Positions 6,972 to 15,608 of a DNA stretch of 24,083 bases are shown piece by piece (the first letter of the stretch is position 1; each line of letters begins with the position of its first letter). The stretch lies in contig JAEWLX010000100.1 of assembly GCA_023457325.1 (NCBI GenBank), positions 1 through 24,083 of the forward strand, written 5' to 3'. This DNA comes from Bacillota bacterium (GTDB lineage Bacteria; Bacillota_I; Bacilli_A; RFN20; CAG-826). A program made the translations under genes and the position numbers. The notes under the pieces were generated by a model that saw nothing but the letters and a program-made list of their open reading frames with translations, had not been told where the DNA came from and searched no databases.

Positions 6972-9548
6972 TTAGATATCTGCGTCGTTTTCTTCGACTT
7001 TTGCAGTTATTTCTTCGTCTACAGGTTCTTCGGGTGTTTCTTCTAAATCACCATTTTCTTCATGTGGAATAACAGCGATTGAAGACACTTTTTGACGTCC
7101 ATCAAGTTTAATAACACGGACGCCTTGTGTATTGCGGCCAGCTACTTTAACTTGTTCAAGAGGAATACGAATAATTGTTCCCCCCGCAGTTACGATCATT
7201 AAATCTTCATCGCCATTTACTGCACGTAAGGCAACGAGTTTACCGTTTTTATCGGTGGTGTTAATTGTTAATACACCTTTTGCTCCTCGTTTTGTTAAAC
7301 GATAGCTTTCGGCGGGAGACATTTTGCCGTATCCGCGTTGCGTAATAGCAAGAATTAATGCTCCTTCAAGAGATGTTGTCGCGCTGACAACTTCTGATCC
7401 AGCGGTGCTCATACCTTTAACGCCGGCAGCGGTACGACCCATTGGTCGGACATCGGTTTCGTTGAACTTCACCATTTTGCCGTTGCTTGACGCCAAACCG
7501 ATTAAAGCATTGCCGTCGGTGCATTTCACATCAAGTAAAGTGTCCCCTTCTTTGAGGGAAATAGCGATTTTTCCGTTTTGACGAATGGAGGAGAATTCTG
7601 ACAACTGCGTCCGTTTTACTACACCATTCACGGTAATGAAGAACAAATATTGTTCTTCGCTATAAGCATCTAGCGAAATAATTGACATAATCCGTTCTTC
7701 TTTTTCTAAATTGAAAATAAGGTTTTGAATCGGAGTGCCTTTGGATACACGACCACTTTCTGGAATGCGGTGTCCTCTCATTCGGTAAACCTTACCAAGA
7801 TTTGAGAAGAACAAAACGTCAGTATGCGTTTTGGTGTGAACAATAATCGATACGATATCGTTTTCGTTTGTGTTCATACCTTTAACACCGTGACCGCCTC
7901 TGTTTTGCGTTCTAAATGTATCGGTCGTCATTCTTTTTACATAATTGTTTGCGGTCAACGCAATAACAATTTCTTCTTCAGGAATGAGTGATTCATCTTC
8001 AATCTCGGCATCCTCATCACTAATATTGCTCTTGCGCTCGTCTCCGAAACGGTTTTTGATTTCAAGTAATTCTTCAACTACAACATCAATGACTTTTTCA
8101 CGTGAACTTAAAATGTCACGGTACTTATTGATGTTGTTTTCGAGTTGAACTCTTTCGGCTTCTAGCTTTTGCTTTTCGAGTCCGGTTAACCTTCTTAAGG
8201 TCATCGCCAAAATAGCTTGTGTTTGAACCTCGGTCAAATTGAATCTTTCGGCCAATTTTTGCGAAGCTTCTTCAGGAGTTGCGGCCTTTTTGATTATTTC
8301 AACAATTTCGTCGATGTTTTCAATCGCGGTTAATAAACCTAAAACCACATGATCACGGGCCTCATCTTTTGCAAGACGATAGTTCGTGCGTCTTTCGATT
8401 ATTACGGCTTGATGATTAATATAGCCGAGTAATATTTCGTTAATCGGTAATATCTTAGGAGCTCCCTCAACAAGGCACAACATGATGATGCCGTAGCTAA
8501 CTTGGAGTTGGGTGTTTTTAAATAGTTGATTCAAAATAACTTCTGGGACTGTGTCACGACGTACTTCAATAACAACGCGAATTCCTTCTTTGTTTGATTC
8601 ATCACGAACATCAGTAATTCCTTCAATGATTTTATCTTTAACAAGATTAGCGATTGATTCAATCATCCTTGCTTTATTAACTTGATAAGGAATTTCGTAA
8701 ATAATGATGCGTTTCTTTCCGTTGTCGGCTTCTTCAATTAAGGCTTTACTACGGATTGAAATACTGCCCATGCCTGTTTCGTAAGCATCTTTAATGCCTG
8801 TTCTTTTTAGAATCGTTCCTCCAGTTGGAAAGTCGGGTCCCGGTAAATAATTCATCATTATTTCTAAAGGAGTGAGTAGTGGATTTCGTGCGACAGCAAT
8901 CGCTGCATCAATCGTTTCACAAAGGTTGTGGGGTGGGATGTTGGTGGCCATACCGACAGCAATACCAGCGCTACCGTTGACAAGAAGGTTAGGAAAGCGA
9001 GAAGGTAAAACACTTGGCTCTCTTTCTGTACCATCATAGTTGTCGACAAACATAACGGTATCATCATTAATATCGCGAATCATTTCCATGGCGAGTTTTG
9101 TCATTCTAGCTTCGGTATAACGCATGGCGGCAGCTTCATCACCATCAACGCTTCCAAAGTTACCGTGGCCATCGACCAAAGTGTATCTCATCGAGAAGGG
9201 TTGTGCTAAACGCACAAGGGTTGAATAAATAGCGGCATCACCATGCGGGTGATATTTACCCATAACGTCACCGACAATACGAGCACATTTCTTATATGGT
9301 TTGTCTGGTTGCATACCAGATTCATTCATGCCATAAATAATGCGGCGATGAACGGGTTTTAGACCATCTCTGATGTCTGGTATAGCACGGCTGACGATAA
9401 CCGACATCGAATAATCAAGAAACGAGCCACGAACTTCTTTGGAAATATCTACATCACGAAGACCAGGAACAATTCCTGATTCCACTTCGGTGTTTTCACC
9501 GACTTCTTCACCGGTTTCTTCGGTGATAATTTTCTCTTTTTCTTCCAT
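6972..9548 (-). CDS. gyrA: DNA gyrase subunit A
   Basis: An 858-residue subunit that breaks and rejoins DNA in the gyrase A2B2 tetramer, introducing negative supercoils. The catalytic Tyr144 is in the RYTEAR motif. The quinolone region reads KYHPHGDAAIYST at 98-110, with Ala105 and Ser109 at the positions equivalent to E. coli Ser83 and Asp87. The C-terminal DNA-wrapping beta-pinwheel starts with a GyrA-box-like QNRGGHG, which separates it from ParC. It is longer than the roughly 820 residues usual in Bacilli, owing to an acidic N-terminal extension of about 27 residues and an acidic tail rich in Glu and Asp. AAGGAG lies about ten bases before the ATG. It follows gyrB after 18 bases and is clearly co-transcribed. 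Confidence 0.98.
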   Translation of the reverse strand: MEEKEKIITEETGEEVGENTEVESGIVPGLRDVDISKEVRGSFLDYSMSVIVSRAIPDIRDGLKPVHRRIIYGMNESGMQPDKPYKKCARIVGDVMGKYHPHGDAAIYSTLVRLAQPFSMRYTLVDGHGNFGSVDGDEAAAMRYTEARMTKLAMEMIRDINDDTVMFVDNYDGTEREPSVLPSRFPNLLVNGSAGIAVGMATNIPPHNLCETIDAAIAVARNPLLTPLEIMMNYLPGPDFPTGGTILKRTGIKDAYETGMGSISIRSKALIEEADNGKKRIIIYEIPYQVNKARMIESIANLVKDKIIEGITDVRDESNKEGIRVVIEVRRDTVPEVILNQLFKNTQLQVSYGIIMLCLVEGAPKILPINEILLGYINHQAVIIERRTNYRLAKDEARDHVVLGLLTAIENIDEIVEIIKKAATPEEASQKLAERFNLTEVQTQAILAMTLRRLTGLEKQKLEAERVQLENNINKYRDILSSREKVIDVVVEELLEIKNRFGDERKSNISDEDAEIEDESLIPEEEIVIALTANNYVKRMTTDTFRTQNRGGHGVKGMNTNENDIVSIIVHTKTHTDVLFFSNLGKVYRMRGHRIPESGRVSKGTPIQNLIFNLEKEERIMSIISLDAYSEEQYLFFITVNGVVKRTQLSEFSSIRQNGKIAISLKEGDTLLDVKCTDGNALIGLASSNGKMVKFNETDVRPMGRTAAGVKGMSTAGSEVVSATTSLEGALILAITQRGYGKMSPAESYRLTKRGAKGVLTINTTDKNGKLVALRAVNGDEDLMIVTAGGTIIRIPLEQVKVAGRNTQGVRVIKLDGRQKVSSIAVIPHEENGDLEETPEEPVDEEITAKVEENDADI

Positions 9549-9566
9549 CTTAAGTGAGCTCCTTTA

Positions 9567-11561
9567 TTAAATATCTAAGTTTTTAACAAACTTAGCGTTC
9601 TTATGGATAAATTCTTTACGTGGTAAAACAGCATCGCCCATCAAGTCGGTGAATACCGCTTCAGCTTCAATGGCGTCGGTCAATGTGACGCGAAGCATTT
9701 TGCGGGCTTTTGGATCCATGGTTGTTTCCCAAAGTTGTTGGGCGTCCATTTCACCAAGACCTTTATAGCGCTGGAACGGATAACCGGGTTTTAAATCTAA
9801 TTGCTTTTTGAGCATTTCAAGTTGTTCGTCGTTATAACAGTAATATTGTTTACCGCGATATTCGACCTTGAAAAGTGGTGGTTGAGCGATGTATATGAAC
9901 CCATGCTCAATTAGCGGTCTCATAAAGCGGTAAAAGAATGTTAAAAGCAGAATTCTGATATGACTTCCGTCGACGTCAGCATCAGTCATAATAACAATCT
10001 TGTGATAGCGAATTTTACTAACATCGAATTCAGCACTATAACCAGCACCGATCGCGGTTATCATGTTACCAATTTCGGCGTTTTCAAACACTCTGTGTGG
10101 TTGAGCTTTTTCGACGTTTAGAATTTTACCACGTAGTGGTAGAATCGCTTGTGTGACGCGGTCTCTTCCGTTTTTAGCAGAGCCTCCAGCGGAGTTACCT
10201 TCAACGATATAGAGTTCACATTCTTCAGGGTTTCTCGATGAACAGTCAGCGAGTTTTCCGGGTAATGTCGTGATATCAAGAACCGTCTTGCGACGTACTT
10301 GTTCACGTGCTTTTCTTGAAGCAATTCGAGCCATCGCGGCATTTACGATTTTATCAATCATAATCTTGGCTAGTTTGGGGTTTTCAAGTAAGAAACGATT
10401 TAAACCATCGCCAACAACACCCGAAACAATTTTACGAACCTCGGAGTTTCCAAGCTTGGTTTTTGTTTGACCTTCGTACTGGGGGTTGGGGTGTTTTATG
10501 GAAACGATAGCCGTTAAGCCTTCTTTGATGTCGTCTGTAGCTAAATTTTCTTCAACATCCTTTAAGTATCCGTTTGCTTTTGCGTAGTCGTTAACAACAC
10601 GATTAATCGCTAAGGTAAATCCGGCTTCGTGCATACCACCTTCGTGGGTGTTAATGTTGTTGCAGAAAGTAAAAATGGTTGGGTTGTACGATGTGTTATA
10701 TTGCATGGCTATTTCAGCGTGAATGTGTGCTGTTTTGCCGTCTGGAAATACATAATTATCTTTTCCTTCACAGTAGATAACGTCGGGGAAAAGTGGTTCT
10801 TTGTTGCGGTTAATATGTGTAACATATTCTTTAATTCCGCCTTCATAGTAAAATTCTTCAGTTACTGGTGTTTCGCCCCGATCATCAGTGACGACCATTC
10901 TTACACTGCGATTAAGATAGGCCATCTGGCGCATTCTATCGCGAATGATTTCGAAACTAAATTCAACCGACTCGGTGAAAATGGTTGGGTCTGGTTTAAA
11001 CGAAACGGTTGTTCCGCGATCTGAAACATCGCCAACTACTTGGAGGTGCCCTACTGGTTTTCCGCCTTTTTCAAAGCGTAAATAATAGTTTTTACCGCCT
11101 TTATGAACGTTGATATCCATCCACTCAGACAAAGCGTTGACAACCGAACCACCAACGCCGTGAAGACCGCCAGAAACCTTATAGCCTCCGCCTTCGCCAA
11201 ATTTACCGCCGGCGTGTAAGATTGTAAAAACGGTCTCAACACCAGATAAACCGGTTTTTTCGACTATGTCGACCGGAATTCCACGGCCATTATCACAAAC
11301 TGTAATTGTGTTGCCTTTATTAATTGTTAATTCTACTCGGTCGCAATAACCAGCTAGCGCTTCATCGATAGAGTTATCAACTATTTCCCACACAAGATGG
11401 TGCAACCCCGCTGAAGAGGTTGTACCAATATACATGCCCGGCCTTTTTCTAACCGCGGCCAGACCTTCGAGTACTTGAATATCGCGTGCGCCATAGTCAG
11501 CACTGCCTTTTTCGTCATCATCCCCAACAGGTAGGGCCGTTCCTATAACTTTGTCTTCCAT
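9567..11561 (-). CDS. gyrB: DNA gyrase subunit B
   Basis: A 664-residue ATPase subunit of gyrase. In order: the GHKL ATP-binding domain with PGMYIGTT and WEIVDNSIDEA (presumed catalytic Glu59), glycine-rich GRGIPVD and a GGLHGVGGSVVNALS lid, a transducer domain, then the TOPRIM domain with EGNSAGG and DADVDGSHIR binding magnesium. The C terminus carries the QRYKGLGEM motif. It is slightly longer than usual because of about 25 acidic residues at the N terminus. The ATG overlaps the recF TAA by one base (TAATG), and the AGGAGG ribosome binding site lies within the last Arg codons of recF, so translation is coupled. No ATP-site change typical of coumarin resistance is obvious. Confidence 0.98.
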   Translation of the reverse strand: MEDKVIGTALPVGDDDEKGSADYGARDIQVLEGLAAVRKRPGMYIGTTSSAGLHHLVWEIVDNSIDEALAGYCDRVELTINKGNTITVCDNGRGIPVDIVEKTGLSGVETVFTILHAGGKFGEGGGYKVSGGLHGVGGSVVNALSEWMDINVHKGGKNYYLRFEKGGKPVGHLQVVGDVSDRGTTVSFKPDPTIFTESVEFSFEIIRDRMRQMAYLNRSVRMVVTDDRGETPVTEEFYYEGGIKEYVTHINRNKEPLFPDVIYCEGKDNYVFPDGKTAHIHAEIAMQYNTSYNPTIFTFCNNINTHEGGMHEAGFTLAINRVVNDYAKANGYLKDVEENLATDDIKEGLTAIVSIKHPNPQYEGQTKTKLGNSEVRKIVSGVVGDGLNRFLLENPKLAKIMIDKIVNAAMARIASRKAREQVRRKTVLDITTLPGKLADCSSRNPEECELYIVEGNSAGGSAKNGRDRVTQAILPLRGKILNVEKAQPHRVFENAEIGNMITAIGAGYSAEFDVSKIRYHKIVIMTDADVDGSHIRILLLTFFYRFMRPLIEHGFIYIAQPPLFKVEYRGKQYYCYNDEQLEMLKKQLDLKPGYPFQRYKGLGEMDAQQLWETTMDPKARKMLRVTLTDAIEAEAVFTDLMGDAVLPRKEFIHKNAKFVKNLDI

Positions 11562-12634
11562 TAAGAGTTCCTCCTTGTGATCTTATGGTTTTTAACTTCA
11601 TATACCGTTGCGTTCATCACATCAAGCGATGTCGAAGTAATAAACACTTGTTCGAATTTTGATAAGAAAGATACTAATCTTTCTTTGTTTTCTTCATCGA
11701 GTTCCGACATTACGTCGTCAAGAACAACAATCGGTCGTTTATCTTTGTCTTCGATGAGGAAGTATGGACTAAGCGTCAAGGCTAGAGCGAGAATGCGATT
11801 TTCGCCTTGCGATCCATATTTAGCAACTTCTTTGCCGTTAAGGCTCATTTTGAAGTCTTCACGGTGAGGTCCGATAGATGTCACCTTTTTCTTCAAATCA
11901 CCTTCCAGCGCTTTGCTAAACGCGCTTTTTGCGTTTGTTTGATAGTTGGCGTCAGGCCTGACAAACGGTAGGTATTTGATTTTTGCTACTTCTTTTTCGC
12001 CTTTTATCGAAGTAACAATTTTCGAGAGCACTTTGTTGATTTGCTCGACATACATCTCTCGGTAACGAACTACTTTTTCAGCGACATCAACAAGTATGCC
12101 GGTAACAACATCTAATTGTGTCTTGTTTAGTTTGTCGGATTTGAGAAGCTCGTTTCTTTCGCGCAGCGCGCGCTCGTAACTGGTTATATACTCCAAGTAC
12201 ATTGGTGATTGTTTGGACAAACTTATATCCAAGAAATCTCTCCGCGCCTTTGGCGACTCTTTAAAAAGCAGGACGCGCGGCGGTTCAAAGACCACAACAT
12301 TTACGAGTTCGCTTAGTTCGGAAAGTCGGTTAATCGCTTTGTTGTTAGATTTCACTTTTTTCCCAGAACTAGTAATAACGACATTAATTTTCTTTTTGAT
12401 GTCTCCTTCGAGAATTTCGGCATCGATAACGGCGTGATCGTTTTTGTCTTTAATGAGGTTGGTGTCCTCAGTGGTCCGAAACGAACGGGCTAACGATAAA
12501 TAGTGAATCGCTTCAACTATGTTCGTTTTTCCTTCAGCGTTATCTCCGACGATGATGTTTATCCCTCTTTCGAAAGATAAGTCAACATAATCGTAACTTC
12601 GATAGTTACGAAGACTTAGTTTGTGAATAATCAT
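11561..12634 (-). CDS. recF: DNA replication and repair protein RecF
   Basis: A 357-residue SMC-like ATPase that acts with RecO and RecR to load RecA on gapped DNA. Visible are the N-terminal LSLRNYRSYD, Walker A GDNAEGKT at 30-37, the ABC-type signature region GSQGENRILALAL and Walker B VVLDDVMSELDE near residue 300. The length is usual. It overlaps yaaA by four bases (ATGA) and gyrB by one base, as expected for the yaaA-recF-gyrB unit of Bacilli. There is no independent strong ribosome binding site before the ATG, so re-initiation from yaaA is likely. Confidence 0.97.
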   Translation of the reverse strand: MIIHKLSLRNYRSYDYVDLSFERGINIIVGDNAEGKTNIVEAIHYLSLARSFRTTEDTNLIKDKNDHAVIDAEILEGDIKKKINVVITSSGKKVKSNNKAINRLSELSELVNVVVFEPPRVLLFKESPKARRDFLDISLSKQSPMYLEYITSYERALRERNELLKSDKLNKTQLDVVTGILVDVAEKVVRYREMYVEQINKVLSKIVTSIKGEKEVAKIKYLPFVRPDANYQTNAKSAFSKALEGDLKKKVTSIGPHREDFKMSLNGKEVAKYGSQGENRILALALTLSPYFLIEDKDKRPIVVLDDVMSELDEENKERLVSFLSKFEQVFITSTSLDVMNATVYEVKNHKITRRNS

Positions 12635-12879
12635 TTGTTTACAATACGATAGGTGTTTCCTTCGATCTCGATTACACTCTGATTCCGAAGTTTTCTTCCC
12701 CGCCGATTATCGCTTTCGCCATCAACGACGATTTCGTGAGTGGCAAGATATGTTTTCGCTTCGCCTCCCGAGCCAATCAAATCAGCAATTTTTAGCAATT
12801 GGCCAAGGGTGATAAACTCAGTGGAAATGGGTATTTCAACCGTTTTTTTATCATAAAAAAACACTTCTTTTTTATTCAC
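12631..12879 (-). CDS. yaaA: S4-domain RNA-binding protein YaaA (RlbA-like)
   Basis: A small S4-like RNA-binding protein of about 82 residues found between dnaN and recF in most Bacilli. The conserved core is ITLGQLLKIADLIGSGGEAK followed by HEIVVDGESDNRRGRKL and VIEIEG. The family is linked to ribosome assembly and RNA binding in general terms. The frame can be extended to an ATG at 12936, but that codon lies before and inside the dnaN terminator hairpin, so it is not the start. GTG at 12879 (chosen) or GTG at 12864 are the remaining in-frame options; neither has a ribosome binding site. A TATAAT box at 12891-12886 would start transcription at about the GTG itself, so translation may be leaderless. 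The stop TGA overlaps recF. Confidence 0.85.
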   Translation of the reverse strand: MNKKEVFFYDKKTVEIPISTEFITLGQLLKIADLIGSGGEAKTYLATHEIVVDGESDNRRGRKLRNQSVIEIEGNTYRIVNK

Positions 12880-12885
12880 AAAACC

Positions 12886-12891
12886 ATTATA
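12886..12891 (-). promoter_or_regulatory. -10 element for the yaaA-recF-gyrB-gyrA unit
   Basis: A perfect TATAAT on the minus strand just after the dnaN terminator. At 17-bp spacing the -35 position holds only a weak match. Since transcription from dnaN should stop at the hairpin upstream, this is the obvious candidate to drive yaaA, recF, gyrB and gyrA. Confidence 0.55.
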
Positions 12892-12900
12892 CACTATATA

Positions 12901-12927
12901 AAGAAAAAAGGGAATATAAATTCCCTT
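12901..12927 (-). terminator. Rho-independent terminator after dnaN
   Basis: On the minus strand an 8-bp perfect stem (AAGGGAAT / ATTCCCTT, 12927-12920 with 12915-12908) and a 4-base loop are followed by a T-rich run (12909-12901). It lies 36 bases after the dnaN stop codon. Confidence 0.85.
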
Positions 12928-12962
12928 ACTAATCATATGTCGTTTTTATGCGTCTATTTCGC

Positions 12963-14084
12963 TTAGAAAGTGCGTACTGGCGTTACTAACTGGACGACCG
13001 AGTCATCTTTGTTGTTCTTGATGACAAACGGCTTCATTTCGCCTATAAACGCAATCGTCACATCTTCAGCTTTGACGGCGCGAATCGCGGCGATGACATA
13101 TTCGCTATTAAAACTCATCTCGAGACGATCTCCACTGAATTGGAAAGTAGATAGTTTCTCGTTTGCCGATCCGACTTGAGCCGACTTACTAGCAACCTCC
13201 AGCGTGTCTTCGGTCATTGATATTTTTACAACGTTTTCCCTCTCAACCGAAAGAAGAGAAGCTCTTTCCATTGAAGACACTAATTCTTGCGAATTTACTT
13301 CTAAGAAGTAGTTAAATGTCTTTGGTATAATGTTTTTGGTGTTGGGATAGTCTCCATTAATGAGCCGAGAAGATACTAAAGTGTTGTCAAAAGAGAACAG
13401 GATTTTTTTATCACTGACAGCCAAAGTAACTTTCTCAGAATTCTCAAACATCTTGGTTATTTCGATAAGTGTCCTGGCCGGAACGTTAGAGGAAAAGGAA
13501 ACGACATCATCAATCACCACTTCTTTGCGCGCCAATCTGGCTGAATCGGTGGCGGTAGCAACTAGCTTTCCACCAGCGGCTTCTAAATTAACGGCGGTCA
13601 GGATTGGTCTTTGCTCTTTGTTTGATGCCGCAAACGCGGTTTGATCAACAAGTTTTGAGAAATCACGACACATAATATCAAACACCACGCCGGTGGGATC
13701 TAAATCAACTTCAGGGTATTCATCGGCTTTGATCGAATTTAGTTTAAAGCTAGATTTCCCGTCATCTATTTTGACGATGGTTTCATCAACCACTTCAATA
13801 GCTAATTCCTCGCCTTCCATTCTTCTTGCGATTTCCGTTATGATTTTGCTAGCAACAAGAGTAGCGCCAAATTTAGCGTTCCGAATGATTTGTTTTTCAC
13901 CAACCATGTTCGGAACAACGGTGCTGATTGTCAATTCGTTGTTTCCGCCAATTACAGTTAACCCTTTTTCGTTAAGAACCAATTTGAGATTCATTAAAAG
14001 AGGCACTGGAGCCTTGGATCCGATTGCTTTTGCGGCTGTCATTAAGCCTTTAAGCAGGTGTTCACGATTAATAGTTAGTCTCAT
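12963..14084 (-). CDS. dnaN: DNA polymerase III beta subunit (sliding clamp)
   Basis: A 373-residue protein that forms the ring-shaped dimer tethering DNA polymerase to the template. The N terminus MRLTINREHLLKGL and the repeating three-domain pattern are typical. So are the segments LLMNLKLVL, ILTAVNLEA, ATDSARLARKEV and the C-terminal VQLVTPVRTF near the partner-binding pocket. Length and position directly after dnaA match the family. AAGGAGA lies about seven bases before the ATG. A putative -10 box at 14177-14172 could give it its own promoter besides read-through from dnaA, and the two DnaA boxes just upstream could couple its expression to origin activity. A strong terminator follows. 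Confidence 0.97.
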   Translation of the reverse strand: MRLTINREHLLKGLMTAAKAIGSKAPVPLLMNLKLVLNEKGLTVIGGNNELTISTVVPNMVGEKQIIRNAKFGATLVASKIITEIARRMEGEELAIEVVDETIVKIDDGKSSFKLNSIKADEYPEVDLDPTGVVFDIMCRDFSKLVDQTAFAASNKEQRPILTAVNLEAAGGKLVATATDSARLARKEVVIDDVVSFSSNVPARTLIEITKMFENSEKVTLAVSDKKILFSFDNTLVSSRLINGDYPNTKNIIPKTFNYFLEVNSQELVSSMERASLLSVERENVVKISMTEDTLEVASKSAQVGSANEKLSTFQFSGDRLEMSFNSEYVIAAIRAVKAEDVTIAFIGEMKPFVIKNNKDDSVVQLVTPVRTF

Positions 14085-14107
14085 TTCTCTTCTCCTTAAG
14101 AATAAAG

Positions 14108-14141
14108 AATTAATAATTATGTCTGTGGATTTTGTGGATAA
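14108..14141. other. Second oriC sub-region: tandem DnaA boxes plus AT-rich unwinding candidate
   Basis: Between dnaA and dnaN, the minus strand shows a perfect DnaA box TTATCCACA (14141-14133) followed head-to-tail by AAATCCACA (14132-14124, two mismatches). An AT-only stretch then leads on to about 14105. Tandem boxes running into an AT-rich tract with ATT-type triplets recall the Bacillus unwinding element of DnaA boxes followed by DnaA-trios. The box is seen directly; the trio reading is inference. Confidence 0.6.
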
Positions 14142-14171
14142 CCCAATCGATTGTCGTAGTCCTTCTTTGTA

Positions 14172-14177
14172 ATTGTA
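14172..14177 (-). promoter_or_regulatory. Possible extended -10 element upstream of dnaN
   Basis: TACAAT on the minus strand preceded by TGA (extended -10 form TGnTACAAT), in the dnaA-dnaN gap. The -35 position matches TTGACA at only about three of six bases. Start of transcription would be near 14165, upstream of the DnaA boxes and the dnaN ribosome binding site. Confidence 0.35.
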
Positions 14178-14220
14178 TCATAACGAAACGGCTGTATGTA
14201 TTATTTTTATTTTATAAACA

Positions 14221-15576
14221 TTACTTCTTTAGTCGCTTTTTCAAATCATCGATAGCGGTTTGCAAACCAATATCGTTTTTCAACGTTTTGTCCACTTTTT
14301 CTACAGCGTTCATCACCGTCGTGTGATCCTTACCTCCAAACGCTAAGCCAATTTTGGTTAACGGGACATCGAGCATCGATCTAATTAAGTACATAGCAAT
14401 GTGTCTGGCCATCGCTATTTGGCTTGTCCGGATTTTTCCGGTGAGTTGAGAAGGAGTTAAATTATAGTAGTCCGCGACAACATTGATGATTTTGGTTTCG
14501 CTTAGTTTGGTTTTGGTGTCTTTAACATCGATGAGGGATTGAACTGATTCGATAGCGACCCCCATGTCGATATGAGCGGTTGGTTTAATGTTGATTGTAT
14601 AAAAAAGAAGACGGTTAAAAGCGCCTTCTAATTCACGGACGTTTTTAGAAAACTTCTCAGCGAAAAAAGTCAGCACATCGTCATCGAAATTTGCGATATC
14701 AAGGCCATTTGCTGAGATTTTTAGTTTTAATATGTCAATACAAGTCTCAACGTCTGGAGCGGCGATATTAACTGTTAATCCAGCATTAAAGCGCGAGACC
14801 AAACGAGCTTCAACACCCTGCAATTCACTCGGGTGTTTATCACTTGTTAAAACGATTTGTTTTCCTGCGTTAACCATCGACGAAAAGATATAGAAAAACA
14901 TTTCCTCTGTTTTGGATTTGTTAGCTAAAAATTGAATGTCGTCGATAAGTAAGACGTCGATTCCTTTGAAATAATCCTTCAGGTTTTCGCCTTCTTTATC
15001 ACCGGTTACGTATTTAATAAATTCCTCGAAAAAATCTTCGGTCGAAAGATACAAAACCTTACTTACGGGCGCGTTTTCCTTTATATAATTACCGATAGCG
15101 TGGAGAAGGTGAGTCTTACCCAAACCGGATTGAGAGTAAACAAAAAGAGGGTTATATAGTTTTCCAGGAGTTGAGGCAATCATAAGGGCGGCTTGATAGG
15201 CCTCTCTGTTTGATGAGCCAACAACAAAATTGTCGAAAGTCAATTTTGAGTTAATGTATGAATTTGCGAAAAAAGTTGGTTTTGTCGGAGCTTGTCTAAC
15301 GATCGTCTGGACTTCGTTTTTCTGAACAAAGCGCAATTTGAAATCGGTTTCCGTACATTCGCGAACGACACCAGTTAACATATCAAGGTATTTTGTTGAT
15401 AGTAAATTTGCGGCAAGCCCAGAATTAACGACAACAACCATCATGTCGCCTTCAATGCTGTGAATGTAAGAACCACTCAAGAACGTATCATAGATACGTG
15501 CGTCGTTGATTCTGCCCTTTGTGCTATCGAGGATCCTGTCCCACAATTTTGTGATTTCTGAAATCGAGCTCGTCAT
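14221..15576 (-). CDS. dnaA: Chromosomal replication initiator DnaA
   Basis: A 451-residue AAA+ initiator that binds DnaA boxes, opens the origin and helps load the helicase. Domain I (about 1-85) opens with ITKLWDRILD, and domain II is very short. The AAA+ domain starts near LTFDNFVVGSSN (112-123), with Walker A SQSGLGKT at 148-155, Walker B VLLIDD at 208-213 and sensor 2 VRELEGAFNRL. Domain IV ends with the DnaA-box-reading signature GGKDHTTVMNAV. The ATG at 15576 is chosen because GGAGG lies eight bases upstream and DnaA proteins begin with this helix; the frame open to 15681 only runs into DnaA-box DNA. Boxes upstream suggest autoregulation. It reads away from the origin. Confidence 0.98.
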   Translation of the reverse strand: MTSSISEITKLWDRILDSTKGRINDARIYDTFLSGSYIHSIEGDMMVVVVNSGLAANLLSTKYLDMLTGVVRECTETDFKLRFVQKNEVQTIVRQAPTKPTFFANSYINSKLTFDNFVVGSSNREAYQAALMIASTPGKLYNPLFVYSQSGLGKTHLLHAIGNYIKENAPVSKVLYLSTEDFFEEFIKYVTGDKEGENLKDYFKGIDVLLIDDIQFLANKSKTEEMFFYIFSSMVNAGKQIVLTSDKHPSELQGVEARLVSRFNAGLTVNIAAPDVETCIDILKLKISANGLDIANFDDDVLTFFAEKFSKNVRELEGAFNRLLFYTINIKPTAHIDMGVAIESVQSLIDVKDTKTKLSETKIINVVADYYNLTPSQLTGKIRTSQIAMARHIAMYLIRSMLDVPLTKIGLAFGGKDHTTVMNAVEKVDKTLKNDIGLQTAIDDLKKRLKK

Positions 15577-15608
15577 AATCGAATCCTCCAAGTACATAAA
15601 AATATAAC

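Noticed and set aside
10629..11024. Plus-strand open frame of 131 codons within gyrB
   Set aside because: Antisense to a highly conserved gyrB region; hydrophobic low-complexity product with no ribosome binding site. A shadow frame.
13693..14172. Plus-strand open frame of 159 codons within dnaN
   Set aside because: Antisense to dnaN and running through the DnaA-box region; codon pattern is that of the reverse strand of dnaN.
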